A DNA stretch of 45,629 nucleotides, taken from positions 1 through 45,629 of IMG/VR virus record IMGVR_UViG_3300042914_003558; one strand, 5' to 3'. The position numbers and the translations under genes were made by a program. Under the pieces are notes generated by a model. The model saw nothing but the letters and a program-made list of their open reading frames with translations. It was not told the origin of the DNA and made no database searches. Source of the stretch: a virus. This document shows positions 33,061 through 41,710 of the stretch, piece after piece (within the stretch, counting starts at the first letter, position 1; each line of letters begins with the position of its first letter).

Positions 33061-36000
33061 ATGAGACAGACAACTCTAGACCTAAACGGACCCTTTCTTT
33101 CGTTTACTCAGAATCCAGTAGGACTCACCACTAGCAATGGTGGAACGGTAGTTCTAACTGGTATTGCAACAGCAACTTTTATTACTGGAGTTAGCACAGA
33201 CTCTCCAACTGCACCGGTAAATCCAGCAACGGGAACTGGTAATATATCATACAAATGGTATGAGGTTGGAGTTGGAGAGTTAATTGATGGAACAAGAATA
33301 TCTGGTTCTGGTACAACAACTCTTACCCTAACAAATTTAACAACTCCAATTGATAGTGGTAGACAATTCTACCTTGTTGCAGACTATACCCCATCTGCAT
33401 ACTCTCAACCTGTTGGATCTGCAGTTACTGCTGGCACTACTCGCTCTACTGGTAATGCCTTTAATGATCCAATATCTTCTGGTATAGCAACAATTACAAT
33501 TGATCCTCTACTTGAAATCGTTGCCCAACCATCAAACAGAAATACGCTTGTAAATCAGAATACAACCTTTAATATTGATGCAGCATTAACTAATAATGAT
33601 ACAAACATATCTTATCAATGGTATCTCGATGGAGCACCCGTAAACGACGGAACACTAACTAAGCAAACTGCATCATCAACTACTATTGCTGCAACAGATT
33701 TATATTCAACCCCAAGAAATTTTTTAAAGGCAGATTTGCCTTTAAATTCTACCAGTGGATTTTCTGATACATCGCCAAATAATGCAACAGTCAATAACTA
33801 TGCAAATGGTGGTACTATAACGATCTCATCAGCACAATCAAAATATTACACTGCTTCTGCTAGAAAACCAATCATTACTCCACAAAGTAATGACTTTAGA
33901 GAAAGTCATATTGATATTAACACTGGAGCAGGAAGTGCTTTTAGACGTAATGACTTCTGTATAGAAGCCTGGGTTTATCCAGAAGACTTTACTTTTGGTG
34001 GTCAAGGTGGAATGGATTTTTGCTATCCACGCGCAAGAAACGGAAGTCCTACAGATGTTGCAATCGGACAAGTTCCTTATATCCGAATTGAAGGTAGTAG
34101 TGTAGTTTATAAAAATCCATCAGGAACTACTATTCAATCAAAGAGTGGTTTGATTGCTAATCAATGGAATCATATTGCAGTTGTTAGAAATGAACAAAGC
34201 ATTTATGTATATGTAAATGGTCAATCTACTTATGGCGGATACTTCTATTCTAATCCAGCAGATAACACTGACTATACTGGAATTGAATATTGGATGTTTG
34301 CATCTATTCGCACATTCACTTCTGGATTTTATATGCAGAATATTCGTATATATTCTGGAATTGCAAAATATAGTGCAGGAGAATCTTTCACACCAATCAA
34401 TGAAACTTTACCTTTCTTAAAAGTCGCTCTTCCATTTAATTCTGACTTTGGAATTACGGATAAGAGTTCATTGGTTACTGGAACTACTAGTGCCACTAGA
34501 ACTTTTAATTATTCTGATGGTGGAACTATAACCATATCAAATTCAAGATCAAAATTTTATGGTTCCTCGGCAAGAAAACCAATAGAAATTCCAAGAGTAG
34601 ATACTTTTAAAGAATCCTGGATTGGTGCAAATACTGGAACAGGAACTGCAATTGGAAGAGGTGACTTTACTATTGAAGCTTGGATTTATTCGGAAGATTT
34701 TAGTTATGCTGGTCCAGGACAGATATTCTCTTTCTTATATTCCCCTCACGAGGTTAATTATTCTCCATTTGGAACCAATCCCAATGGATATGTTCCACGT
34801 ATTATTCTTGGTGGTGGCAGCATTACTTGGCAAAGTGACATTAATGGAACAAATGAAACTATCAATATAAGCGGATTAAGAGCAAATACTTGGCATCATG
34901 TTGCATTTACTAGAAAAAATGGAACAATTGGTGCTCACCTTGATGGGCAATTTGTTAGATATTTTCAGGGAGGCAATCCTCTTAATTATAATGGTATTGA
35001 ATATTGGTTCCTTGCATCAAATAGAAACTTTACTTCTGGATTTTATATTAATGACCTTAGGGTATATGTTGGAGTTGCCAAATACTCTGCTCTCCTTCAA
35101 CAATCATTTACTCCTCCATCGGGGATGTTTACCTATAGAGTATCTGAAACAAAATCTTTCACTAACGATGGTCAATTAACATTACCTTCATCTGCAACTA
35201 ATATTCAAATGTCTGTTGCTGGAGCTAAAGGTGGAAGGGGTGGAGATGATAGTGGTGGATCTGGTGGTGGAGGAGCTGCAGGAAGACAAGGTAGATTTAC
35301 TCTAGGATCTGCTGCTGCAGGAAAAACACTAACATTTAAAATTGGTAAGAGAGGAAATGACGGACCTGGATGTTTTGGTAGAGGTTCAAATGGAGGAACT
35401 GGGGTAGCAAATGGTGGAAGAGGTGGTAATGCCTCTGGATGTTCAGGAACTGGTGGCGGTGGTGGAGGAGCCACTGGTATTGGTATCGCTGAATGGGGAG
35501 GAAATATTATAATCGCTGGAGGCGGTGGTGGCGGTGGCGGCGGCGCTTGGGAACGTAGTGCTGGTGGTGGTGGAACTGCTGGTGAGTTTAGTGCTACAAG
35601 TAATGATAGAATGTCTGCTTCTGCTGGTGGTGCTGGTGCTGATTCTGGATTCACCGGTCTTGATGGGTCTGGAGGCGGCGGCGGAGGTGCTGGTCGTCAA
35701 GGTGGCGGCGGTGGTGGTAATGGAAGAGATAAGAGTTTTGGCGCTGGTGGTGGCGGTGGTGGAACTTCTGAATATTATTCGGGTCTTGCAACTCTACAAA
35801 GCCAAAGCACAAATGATGGCGATGGATTTATGAGTATTTCATATGATTATATAACTGATGATAGCACTGTTGCAACATCATTAGTAAACCAGAATGTATA
35901 TCTTTCTGGAACTAAAACTAAGAATTTCACAATTAGATCTGATTATGCAACAGTTCAAAATGTTTATTGTGTAGTATCAAGCCCATTAGCATCAAATTCA

Positions 36001-37818
36001 CCACTTACAAGCAATACTGTTACGTTTGCATCTCTCCCAACTGCAGATACTGCAACAATTAATATAGAATCAATAGGAAATACTAATACTGCAACACTTT
36101 CAAGTGTTAATTTGAATAACGGTGACTATGAATTTGGTGGGTTCTCGTCAAAAGCAGCAGCAGGAGTTGCTGTTAATTATGTTTCTCTCTATTCCCCAAA
36201 CAGAGACATTAATGTTGAGATGGATTTATATGGTGGAAAAGGTGTTGATAGTGGTTCAAATCCTGGTGGGGAAGGTGGATTCTCCAGAATTCGTTTTACG
36301 ATGGAAAGAAATGTTGAATATGTGATAGAAGGTGTTGGTTCAAATATCAATGCTCCTTATGTTTATAGAAAAGGAAAACTGATTGCTTCCGTTGGTCAAG
36401 GTGGGTCTGCAGGAGTCTCTGGTAAAGGTGGTTTTGGTGGTGGTATTAATGTCGCTGGGCAAGAAGGAACTGGTAGACTTTTGGGTGCTGGTGGTGCTTC
36501 CATCAGACCATCAGAATTGCCCTCTAATGGAGTATTTGGTTCTTTAACTTCCCAAAATCCAACAGCACCAGATACAAAAGCAATTCAACCAAATGCAGGT
36601 CGTGCTCTTCCTTGCACTAAAGGAATCTATTGGCAACAGCAAGGTATTGGGGCTTGTAACGATATCGGCACAACTCAATTTAGACTACCTGATGGAACAT
36701 TAGTATCAAATACTGCTTCAATTTCTAGAGGATATAAGGCAGGATATAATATCATTCAAACTGCAGGAAGAGGTATTGAAGGTGGTAATGGTGGTAATGG
36801 TGTAACTGGTGGAACTGGTGGACAATCAGGTGCTGGAGGTGGTGGAGGTTCTGGATATTATGATGGATCAGTAAACCTTGTTTCTACTTCTCTGGGTGGC
36901 AGTAATGCAGACTCTAAAGTTATTCTAAGAGTTTCAAGTTCTGCTGCTGGTATACCATTAAGCACTCCAACATTTGAATACCTTATTGTCGCCGGTGGCG
37001 GTGGTGGAGGATCATTCCAATCAGGTGGTGGTGGTGCTGGAGGATTCTTAACAGGAACTATAAGTCAATATATCCCATCATTTGTCGTTGTTGTTGGACA
37101 AGGTGGCGCGGGTGCAGTTAGTGACAATAGTGCATCTAACGGTGGTAACTCTTCTATCATAAGTGGCACGGCTTTAAGTCTAATTGCTTTTGGTGGTGGT
37201 CGTGGTGGTAATTATGGAGTTGCTGGTGCAGATGGTGGTTCTGGCGGTGGTGGTGGTCCTCGTGATGGATCACCTTTCTTCTTCCCTGGTGGAAGTTCTT
37301 TATCTGGACAAGGCAATCGTGGTGGTCAGGGATATACAGGCTCTCCACCATATCCAGGTGGTGGTGGCGGAGGTGGTGCAGGATCTGCAGGTGGAGATAA
37401 AACATCTTCATTCTCTGCTGCAGGAAATGGTGGTAATGGCAAAGAGTCTTCAATCACTGGAACATCAATCATCTATGCAGGTGGTGGTGGAGCAGGACAA
37501 TATTGGGATCCTTTCACAAGTCAACCATTTGTAGGTGGTGGAACTGGTGGAACTGGTGGTGGTGGACAAGGTGGTGTTCAATACGGAACAGGAAGTACAA
37601 TTTATAGATTACCTAGCCAAGGAACTGATGGATTAGGTGGTGGTGGTGGAGCAGGTGGTGCTAATCAAAATGGTGCTAGAGGTGGAAGTGGTATTGTAAT
37701 AATTCGCTATCCAATATCATTCAATGCTGCAATTACAACCGGAAATGTTGAATATAATGTTGTTGGTCAGTATAGAATTTATATTTGGAGAGGTGACGGA
37801 AGCCTGACGTTTGTTTGA
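33061..37818 (+). CDS. Multi-domain adhesin: Ig-like, two LamG repeats and polyglycine domains
   Basis: A 1585-residue protein. The N-terminal 215 residues are Ig-like strands (SYKWYEVGVGE, SYQWYLDGAPVN). Two LamG/concanavalin-like domains follow (from about 221 and 452), each with DFxIEAWxYxEDF, an N-x-W-x-H-x-A strand and FTSGFY near the end. They are 231 residues apart and clearly duplicated. Residues about 720-905 and 1235-1550 are extremely Gly rich (runs of up to nine Gly), like the Gly-rich domains of phage tip adhesins, which form packed polyglycine II helices. Receptor binding is likely. It lies 11 bases after the preceding giant protein and is probably co-transcribed with it. Confidence 0.78.
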   Translation: MRQTTLDLNGPFLSFTQNPVGLTTSNGGTVVLTGIATATFITGVSTDSPTAPVNPATGTGNISYKWYEVGVGELIDGTRISGSGTTTLTLTNLTTPIDSGRQFYLVADYTPSAYSQPVGSAVTAGTTRSTGNAFNDPISSGIATITIDPLLEIVAQPSNRNTLVNQNTTFNIDAALTNNDTNISYQWYLDGAPVNDGTLTKQTASSTTIAATDLYSTPRNFLKADLPLNSTSGFSDTSPNNATVNNYANGGTITISSAQSKYYTASARKPIITPQSNDFRESHIDINTGAGSAFRRNDFCIEAWVYPEDFTFGGQGGMDFCYPRARNGSPTDVAIGQVPYIRIEGSSVVYKNPSGTTIQSKSGLIANQWNHIAVVRNEQSIYVYVNGQSTYGGYFYSNPADNTDYTGIEYWMFASIRTFTSGFYMQNIRIYSGIAKYSAGESFTPINETLPFLKVALPFNSDFGITDKSSLVTGTTSATRTFNYSDGGTITISNSRSKFYGSSARKPIEIPRVDTFKESWIGANTGTGTAIGRGDFTIEAWIYSEDFSYAGPGQIFSFLYSPHEVNYSPFGTNPNGYVPRIILGGGSITWQSDINGTNETINISGLRANTWHHVAFTRKNGTIGAHLDGQFVRYFQGGNPLNYNGIEYWFLASNRNFTSGFYINDLRVYVGVAKYSALLQQSFTPPSGMFTYRVSETKSFTNDGQLTLPSSATNIQMSVAGAKGGRGGDDSGGSGGGGAAGRQGRFTLGSAAAGKTLTFKIGKRGNDGPGCFGRGSNGGTGVANGGRGGNASGCSGTGGGGGGATGIGIAEWGGNIIIAGGGGGGGGGAWERSAGGGGTAGEFSATSNDRMSASAGGAGADSGFTGLDGSGGGGGGAGRQGGGGGGNGRDKSFGAGGGGGGTSEYYSGLATLQSQSTNDGDGFMSISYDYITDDSTVATSLVNQNVYLSGTKTKNFTIRSDYATVQNVYCVVSSPLASNSPLTSNTVTFASLPTADTATINIESIGNTNTATLSSVNLNNGDYEFGGFSSKAAAGVAVNYVSLYSPNRDINVEMDLYGGKGVDSGSNPGGEGGFSRIRFTMERNVEYVIEGVGSNINAPYVYRKGKLIASVGQGGSAGVSGKGGFGGGINVAGQEGTGRLLGAGGASIRPSELPSNGVFGSLTSQNPTAPDTKAIQPNAGRALPCTKGIYWQQQGIGACNDIGTTQFRLPDGTLVSNTASISRGYKAGYNIIQTAGRGIEGGNGGNGVTGGTGGQSGAGGGGGSGYYDGSVNLVSTSLGGSNADSKVILRVSSSAAGIPLSTPTFEYLIVAGGGGGGSFQSGGGGAGGFLTGTISQYIPSFVVVVGQGGAGAVSDNSASNGGNSSIISGTALSLIAFGGGRGGNYGVAGADGGSGGGGGPRDGSPFFFPGGSSLSGQGNRGGQGYTGSPPYPGGGGGGGAGSAGGDKTSSFSAAGNGGNGKESSITGTSIIYAGGGGAGQYWDPFTSQPFVGGGTGGTGGGGQGGVQYGTGSTIYRLPSQGTDGLGGGGGAGGANQNGARGGSGIVIIRYPISFNAAITTGNVEYNVVGQYRIYIWRGDGSLTFV
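33721..35110 (+). repeat. Tandem duplication of a LamG domain (two units, 693 bp apart)
   Basis: Unit 1 begins at FLKADLPLN (residue 221) and unit 2 at FLKVALPFN (residue 452). Shared landmarks are GGTITIS, SARKP, DFxIEAW, GIEYW and FTSGFY. The copies have diverged at DNA level, so the duplication is not recent. Confidence 0.75.
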
Positions 37819-37819
37819 G

Positions 37820-37827
37820 CATAAATA
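37820..37827 (+). promoter_or_regulatory. Late promoter CATAAATA
   Basis: Matches NATAAATA, 2 bases after the stop of the polyglycine adhesin and 32 bases before the next start. Confidence 0.75.
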
Positions 37828-37840
37828 ATTGAAAATAACC

Positions 37841-37859
37841 GGGGGGAGAGTGAACCCTA
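37841..37859 (+). promoter_or_regulatory. Repeated leader element, copy 1
   Basis: The sequence GGGGGGAGAGTGAACCC plus two bases runs directly into the ATG at 37860. Near-identical copies precede the genes at 40520 and 41259. It contains the Shine-Dalgarno (GGGAG) and a GGG/CCC pair that could fold. Confidence 0.7.
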
Positions 37860-39179
37860 ATGGCTGTCAATAAGAATTTTGTAGTCAAAAATGGGTTAGA
37901 GGTTGATACTAACCTTATCCTTGCGAATGCAGATACTAATAAGGTTGGTATTGGCACAACAGTTCCGAGATATACCTTACACGTTCACGGTCCTGCTGCA
38001 GCTGTCGGTGGCATTGGTGCAACAAACATTACCGTTTCTGGTATTGGTACTTTTGAGAACGAATTAAGAGTTGGTGTTGGTGGAAGTATTTTCAGCGTTA
38101 TTGCTGGACCATTGGGTGTTGGACAATCTGTTGGTATCAGAACAGCAAACCCATCTTATCTTTTAGACGTTCGCTCTCCAGTTTCTACTGGACAAACTGC
38201 ACTTTATGTTCAGGGTGACGTAAGATTTACTGGCATTACCACATCGGAATCAACACTATTTGGAAATAGACTGAGTATTGCTGGTGTTTCCACGTTTGTT
38301 GGATTCTCAACTTTCAATGATTATGTTTATATTCAGGATGGTCTAAATGTAACTGGTAATGGAGTTACTGCTACGACACTGAATGTAAGTGGGGTATCAA
38401 CATTTGTTGGATTTTCAACATTCAATGATTATGTCTATATTCAAGATGGTCTAAATGTTGCTGGTATCACAACTATCAACAATACAACTGATTCCGTTAC
38501 ATATAGCAACGGTGCAGTTGTAATTAAAGGTGGACTAGGAGTTGAAAAATCCGTTAATATTGGTGGTAATCTTGATGTTATAGGAAACATCACGATTGGT
38601 GGATCTTTCTTCTCATTAGAGAGTCAAGATGTTTATATTTCCAATAAAGATATTATCCTTGGATTTACAACTGTTGTAACTCCAAACGATGATACTGCAA
38701 ATCACGCTGGAATTGCAATTGCATCAACTGAGGGAAGCCCTCTAGTACCATTTGCTGCTTCTGGAATTAATACACTTCCAGACACATACAAGCAATTGAT
38801 GTGGTTTAGAAGTGGCACTCTTGGATTTTCTACTGATGCATTTGCATTTAATTATGGTCTTGCCATTGGAACAACGACAATGGCAAACGGAGTTCGTCTT
38901 GCTATTGGATCCAGTGTAACAGTTACAGATACAACAGTAAATGCAGTTTCTTTTGTTGGTGATGGTTCCAACTTAACTGGACTAGCAACTGGTTTAACTG
39001 CAACAGTTGGTATTTCATCTGGCGGAACAGTCATTGGAACTGGTATTACGATAGTTGATTATCGTATGACAAATGGAACAGTTACAGTTGCTGTTCCTCC
39101 AGAAACTGCACCTGGAATTGCAACAGTTACTATAAATCCCCAAGTCTCACTTGGTCTTGTTATCGCCCTTGGCGGTTAA
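37860..39179 (+). CDS. Fibre-like structural protein with 36-residue tandem repeat
   Basis: A 439-residue protein starting MAVNKNFVVKNGLEVDTNLI, a head module found in many cyanophage fibre proteins. VGIGTTVPRYTLHVHG and similar shaft units follow. Residues about 142-200 hold two copies of VSTFVGFSTFNDYVYIQDGL, 36 residues apart. The later part contains SQDVYISNKDIILGF and a C-terminal strand-rich end (TMANGVRLAIGSSVTV). It is probably a short fibre or fibre segment attached to the baseplate. It has its own late promoter and the repeated leader. No enzymatic motif is seen. Confidence 0.75.
   Translation: MAVNKNFVVKNGLEVDTNLILANADTNKVGIGTTVPRYTLHVHGPAAAVGGIGATNITVSGIGTFENELRVGVGGSIFSVIAGPLGVGQSVGIRTANPSYLLDVRSPVSTGQTALYVQGDVRFTGITTSESTLFGNRLSIAGVSTFVGFSTFNDYVYIQDGLNVTGNGVTATTLNVSGVSTFVGFSTFNDYVYIQDGLNVAGITTINNTTDSVTYSNGAVVIKGGLGVEKSVNIGGNLDVIGNITIGGSFFSLESQDVYISNKDIILGFTTVVTPNDDTANHAGIAIASTEGSPLVPFAASGINTLPDTYKQLMWFRSGTLGFSTDAFAFNYGLAIGTTTMANGVRLAIGSSVTVTDTTVNAVSFVGDGSNLTGLATGLTATVGISSGGTVIGTGITIVDYRMTNGTVTVAVPPETAPGIATVTINPQVSLGLVIALGG
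38285..38459 (+). repeat. Two 66-bp direct repeats, 108 bp apart
   Basis: Repeat 1 (38285-38350) and repeat 2 (38393-38458) encode the same 22 residues in the fibre-like protein. They differ only at several silent third positions, so protein sequence has been kept while DNA drifted. Confidence 0.8.
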
Positions 39180-39185
39180 TAAATA
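39178..39185 (+). promoter_or_regulatory. Late promoter AATAAATA
   Basis: Matches NATAAATA, overlaps the previous stop codon and lies 20 bases before the next start. Confidence 0.65.
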
Positions 39186-39205
39186 CTCTTAACACATAAA
39201 GAACA

Positions 39206-39745
39206 ATGGCAGAATCATTTTCAAACGCATTAAAGAGAGCAGCGGGGATTGTAACTACCAGTTCTGCAGGCTCTATTGGAATTACAACTAATCTAATCAC
39301 TGGTATTTCTACTGTTGGAATTGCTGTAAGTGATTTGGTAGATAATACTAATTTCATTGCTGGTAGCAAAGTTTCTTCAATTGGTGCTGGTCAAGTTGTT
39401 GTTGACAGAGATTCAACAAACACTGCATCAACTTCAAGTCAAACAGTTAGATTCCTTGGTGTTACTACAGCATATACCTCACCACCAGGAACCAAGAGTA
39501 TTCTGATTGGTGGCACATTTGCTAATAATACTAACAATTCAGTCAGTTTGACTGTAGAAGTTTATGATGCAAGTGCTGGAGTTGGTGTTGCAATCGCAAG
39601 TAAGATTCCAGTTCCTGCAGGAAGTTCATTTGTAATTTCAGATACTGGTAAGACACTACTAGAAGGTAGTGATGAACTCAGAATCTATTGCGATACTGCA
39701 AATGCTATTGATGCTTCATTGTCAATTCTTACTGGGGTAGCATAA
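39206..39745 (+). CDS. Structural protein of unknown function (fibre cluster)
   Basis: A 179-residue protein. It begins MAESFSNALKRAAGIVTTSS, followed by ITTNLITGISTVGIAVSDLV, VVVDRDSTNT and a beta-sandwich-like C-terminal half (KSILIGGTFANNTNNSVSLT, VPAGSSFVISDTGKTLLEGS). The start and a repeated pattern of short strands suggest a small virion or adaptor protein linked to fibres. I recognise the type from cyanophage fibre clusters, without a T4 name. It starts 20 bases after a late promoter and ends 1 base before the next gene. Confidence 0.7.
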   Translation: MAESFSNALKRAAGIVTTSSAGSIGITTNLITGISTVGIAVSDLVDNTNFIAGSKVSSIGAGQVVVDRDSTNTASTSSQTVRFLGVTTAYTSPPGTKSILIGGTFANNTNNSVSLTVEVYDASAGVGVAIASKIPVPAGSSFVISDTGKTLLEGSDELRIYCDTANAIDASLSILTGVA

Positions 39746-39746
39746 T

Positions 39747-40487
39747 ATGGCAGATCGTAACGGTTATATTGGAAGAGCGCCTGGCGATTCATCAGTAGTT
39801 ATTGCCAGACAAACATTCTCTCCAACAGGAGTAACAACAGATTTTACTTTTGCTGCTGGTTATTCTGTTGGATATGTTGATGCATTCTTAAATGGGGCAA
39901 AGTTAATTGAAGGACAAGACTATGTTGCATCAAACGGTAGCACAGTCGGTCTTACAAGTGCCGCACAAAGTGGTGATATTCTTGAGTTAGTTGCATATAA
40001 AGCATTTAATATTGCCATCCCTAATGCAACAGGTTCATTATCTGTTGGTGGAGATTTAACAGTATCTGGCGTTACTTCATCAGTTGGTGGATTTAACATT
40101 GGTATTCAGTCAGGTGGTATTGATATTGCTACTGGTGTTATTACAGCAATTAATTTTATCGGTGTAGGAAATACTTTTGTATACAATTCATCACTTAAAA
40201 CTGTTGATGTAAGTATTCAAGGTGGAGCAGGTGGAACTTGGGCTAGTTATAATGCAGGTATTGCAACCTCCAAATCAATTGGTGTTAATACTTCAACACT
40301 TAATAATCCAGGTTTAGTTGGTGCAGGAAATTCTTTCCAAGGAGTTTATGTAAGTAATGGAATGGTTATCTTTGATAATGTCCTAAATGGAAACCATTAC
40401 ATCGGAACAAATTTCAATGGTCTAGCAGCAGGACCAGTAACCATCGGTGGAACATTAACCATTGATGGCAACTATGTTGTTGTCTAA
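39747..40487 (+). CDS. Fibre protein with T7-type adaptor-like N-terminal domain
   Basis: A 246-residue protein. The N-terminal 95 residues (FSPTGVTTDFTFAAGYSVGY, then VDAFLNGAKLIEGQDYVASN, GDILELVAYKAF) form the beta-sandwich often used to attach fibres to phage tails. The rest is shaft: GDLTVSGVTSSVGGFNIGIQ and GVITAINFIGVGN, ending GTLTIDGNYVVV. It is probably a short fibre or the base of a fibre whose tip is another protein. It starts 1 base after its neighbour's stop, so the two are co-translated from the promoter at 39178. Confidence 0.75.
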   Translation: MADRNGYIGRAPGDSSVVIARQTFSPTGVTTDFTFAAGYSVGYVDAFLNGAKLIEGQDYVASNGSTVGLTSAAQSGDILELVAYKAFNIAIPNATGSLSVGGDLTVSGVTSSVGGFNIGIQSGGIDIATGVITAINFIGVGNTFVYNSSLKTVDVSIQGGAGGTWASYNAGIATSKSIGVNTSTLNNPGLVGAGNSFQGVYVSNGMVIFDNVLNGNHYIGTNFNGLAAGPVTIGGTLTIDGNYVVV

Positions 40488-40490
40488 ATA
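40483..40490 (+). promoter_or_regulatory. Weak late-promoter match TCTAAATA
   Basis: One mismatch from NATAAATA, overlapping the previous stop, but followed by the same CCTAAAAA as the promoters at 25781 and 45502 and then by leader copy 2. The extension makes it more credible. Confidence 0.45.
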
Positions 40491-40500
40491 CCTAAAAATA

Positions 40501-40519
40501 GGGGGAGAGTGAACCCAAA
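40501..40519 (+). promoter_or_regulatory. Repeated leader element, copy 2
   Basis: GGGGGAGAGTGAACCC followed by AAA directly before the ATG at 40520. It is identical to copy 1 over the 16-base core and has one change compared with copy 3. Confidence 0.7.
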
Positions 40520-41173
40520 ATGACAGTTATACGTCCGAATAGTATTTCTGGTATTAATAGCATCACGGCACAGGTAAGTGCGTTGAATTTTTATGATTCT
40601 GCTGGTGCGACTCTTTCTATTGGAGCAAGTGTTACTGGTAATGTAACTGGAAACGTTACTGGTAATGTAACTGGTAATATTACTGGTAATGCCACTGGGA
40701 ATTTTACTATTTCCAGTGGCAATCTTATTGTTGGTAATGGTTATGGTATTGACTTCTCTGCGGCAAGTAATGCTGCTGGGATGACTTCTGAATTGTTGAG
40801 TGATTATGAGGAAGGGACTTGGACTCCGACTCTTGGCGGAAATGCTACCTATACCGCGCAAGACGGCAGATATACAAAAGTCGGCAATGTTGTTACTGTT
40901 CAATTCCGATTGAAAGTTAATGTACTTGGAACAGGCAGTGTGAACTCCATTTCTGGGTTTCCCTTTGCACCGACTATTTTTTCAGCTGGGCATTATGGAG
41001 GATATTTTTCTCTTGCTACAAATGTAATCTTTTTGGCATTTTACCTATCCCCCGGATTAACAAATATAACTAATGTTTCCCAGTCCACAAGTGGAGCATC
41101 GGTAACAAACGGTCCATCTATCTATGGAAATGGTGCAGAGGTTATTGGAGCAGCAACTTATCAAGTTTCTTAG
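40520..41173 (+). CDS. Tail fibre protein with VTGN repeats
   Basis: A 217-residue protein. The N-terminal module (MTVIRPNSISGINSITAQVS) leads to a run of TGN triplets at about residues 38-58 (VTGNVTGNVTGNITGN), then a tip domain (LSDYEEGTWTPTLGG, TYTAQDGRYTKVGNVVTVQF) that is widespread at phage fibre ends. The tip probably binds the host surface. The TGN run is coded by near-identical DNA repeats also found in neighbouring fibre genes. Leader copy 2 precedes it. It looks like a self-contained fibre cassette. Confidence 0.78.
   Translation: MTVIRPNSISGINSITAQVSALNFYDSAGATLSIGASVTGNVTGNVTGNVTGNITGNATGNFTISSGNLIVGNGYGIDFSAASNAAGMTSELLSDYEEGTWTPTLGGNATYTAQDGRYTKVGNVVTVQFRLKVNVLGTGSVNSISGFPFAPTIFSAGHYGGYFSLATNVIFLAFYLSPGLTNITNVSQSTSGASVTNGPSIYGNGAEVIGAATYQVS
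40631..40700 (+). repeat. TGN-coding DNA repeats
   Basis: About six imperfect 12-bp units of the type ACTGGTAATGTA encode VTGN/ITGN/ATGN. Similar units lie at 25940-25970 and 41371-41430. Confidence 0.75.
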
Positions 41174-41219
41174 TCTACATAATTACATACACTCATACCA
41201 AAACACCACCACCCAAACT

Positions 41220-41227
41220 GATAAATA
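41220..41227 (+). promoter_or_regulatory. Late promoter GATAAATA
   Basis: Matches NATAAATA, followed by ACTAAAAA and then leader copy 3. It lies 31 bases before the next start, in the 85-base gap after the VTGN fibre gene. Confidence 0.75.
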
Positions 41228-41240
41228 ACTAAAAACTAAC

Positions 41241-41258
41241 GGGGGATAGTGAACCCAA
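41241..41258 (+). promoter_or_regulatory. Repeated leader element, copy 3
   Basis: GGGGGATAGTGAACCC followed by AA directly before the ATG at 41259. One base differs from copies 1 and 2 (T for G at position 7). Confidence 0.7.
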
Positions 41259-41699
41259 ATGGCATCAGAAATCAGAGTTAATAGTATTAATAATCGTTCT
41301 GGTCTTGGGACTGTAACCATTGCAGATAGTGGTTTAGTCGTTAGTGGAATTTTAACTGCTACTACTTTTGCTGGTAATGTTACAGGAAACGTTACTGGTA
41401 ATGTAGTAGGAAACGTTACTGGTAATATTAATGTAACCTCTGGAATATCAACAGTAGTCACATTAAATGCTACTACTTCGATTGGTATTAATACATCATC
41501 GCCAAAGACTTCATTAGACTTATCCCAATCAACACAAGGTATTGCACTACCACAAGGAACTACAGCACAAAGACCTTCTGGAAGTGCTCCATATATAAGA
41601 TACAACACATCCAATAGTGCATTAGAGTTCTACAATGGCACTGATTGGGTAGAGATTATCAGTGATTATTTCCCTTCTGGTTCCACTATTTTAGGTTGA
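41259..41699 (+). CDS. Short fibre protein with TGN repeats
   Basis: A 146-residue protein. The N-terminal module (MASEIRVNSINNRSGLGTVT, then LVVSGILTATTFAGNVTGNV) resembles those of the genes at 25809 and 40520. A TGN run follows at about residues 42-56. The tip half contains TSIGINTSSPKTSLDLSQST and RPSGSAPYIRYNTSNSALEF, then YNGTDWVEI, a common short fibre end motif. It may be a minimal fibre or a remnant after loss of a longer tip. It starts after leader copy 3 and ends 11 bases before the large adhesin. Confidence 0.75.
   Translation: MASEIRVNSINNRSGLGTVTIADSGLVVSGILTATTFAGNVTGNVTGNVVGNVTGNINVTSGISTVVTLNATTSIGINTSSPKTSLDLSQSTQGIALPQGTTAQRPSGSAPYIRYNTSNSALEFYNGTDWVEIISDYFPSGSTILG
41371..41430 (+). 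repeat. TGN/VGN-coding DNA repeats
   Basis: About five 12-bp units (type GGTAATGTTACA and GGAAACGTTACT) encode GNVTGN runs and closely resemble the units at 40631-40700. Confidence 0.7.
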
Positions 41700-41710
41700 G
41701 GTAAGCAATA

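Noticed and set aside
35205-35654. Long minus-strand reading frame rich in proline, opposite the glycine-rich adhesin region
   Set aside because: It is the mirror of GGN glycine codons; Pro/Ala/Ser low complexity with no start context, and it lies wholly within a well-supported gene.
40631-41430. Short regularly spaced DNA repeats that could suggest a CRISPR array
   Set aside because: Units are 12 bp, imperfect, in frame and without spacers; they encode TGN runs of fibre shafts.
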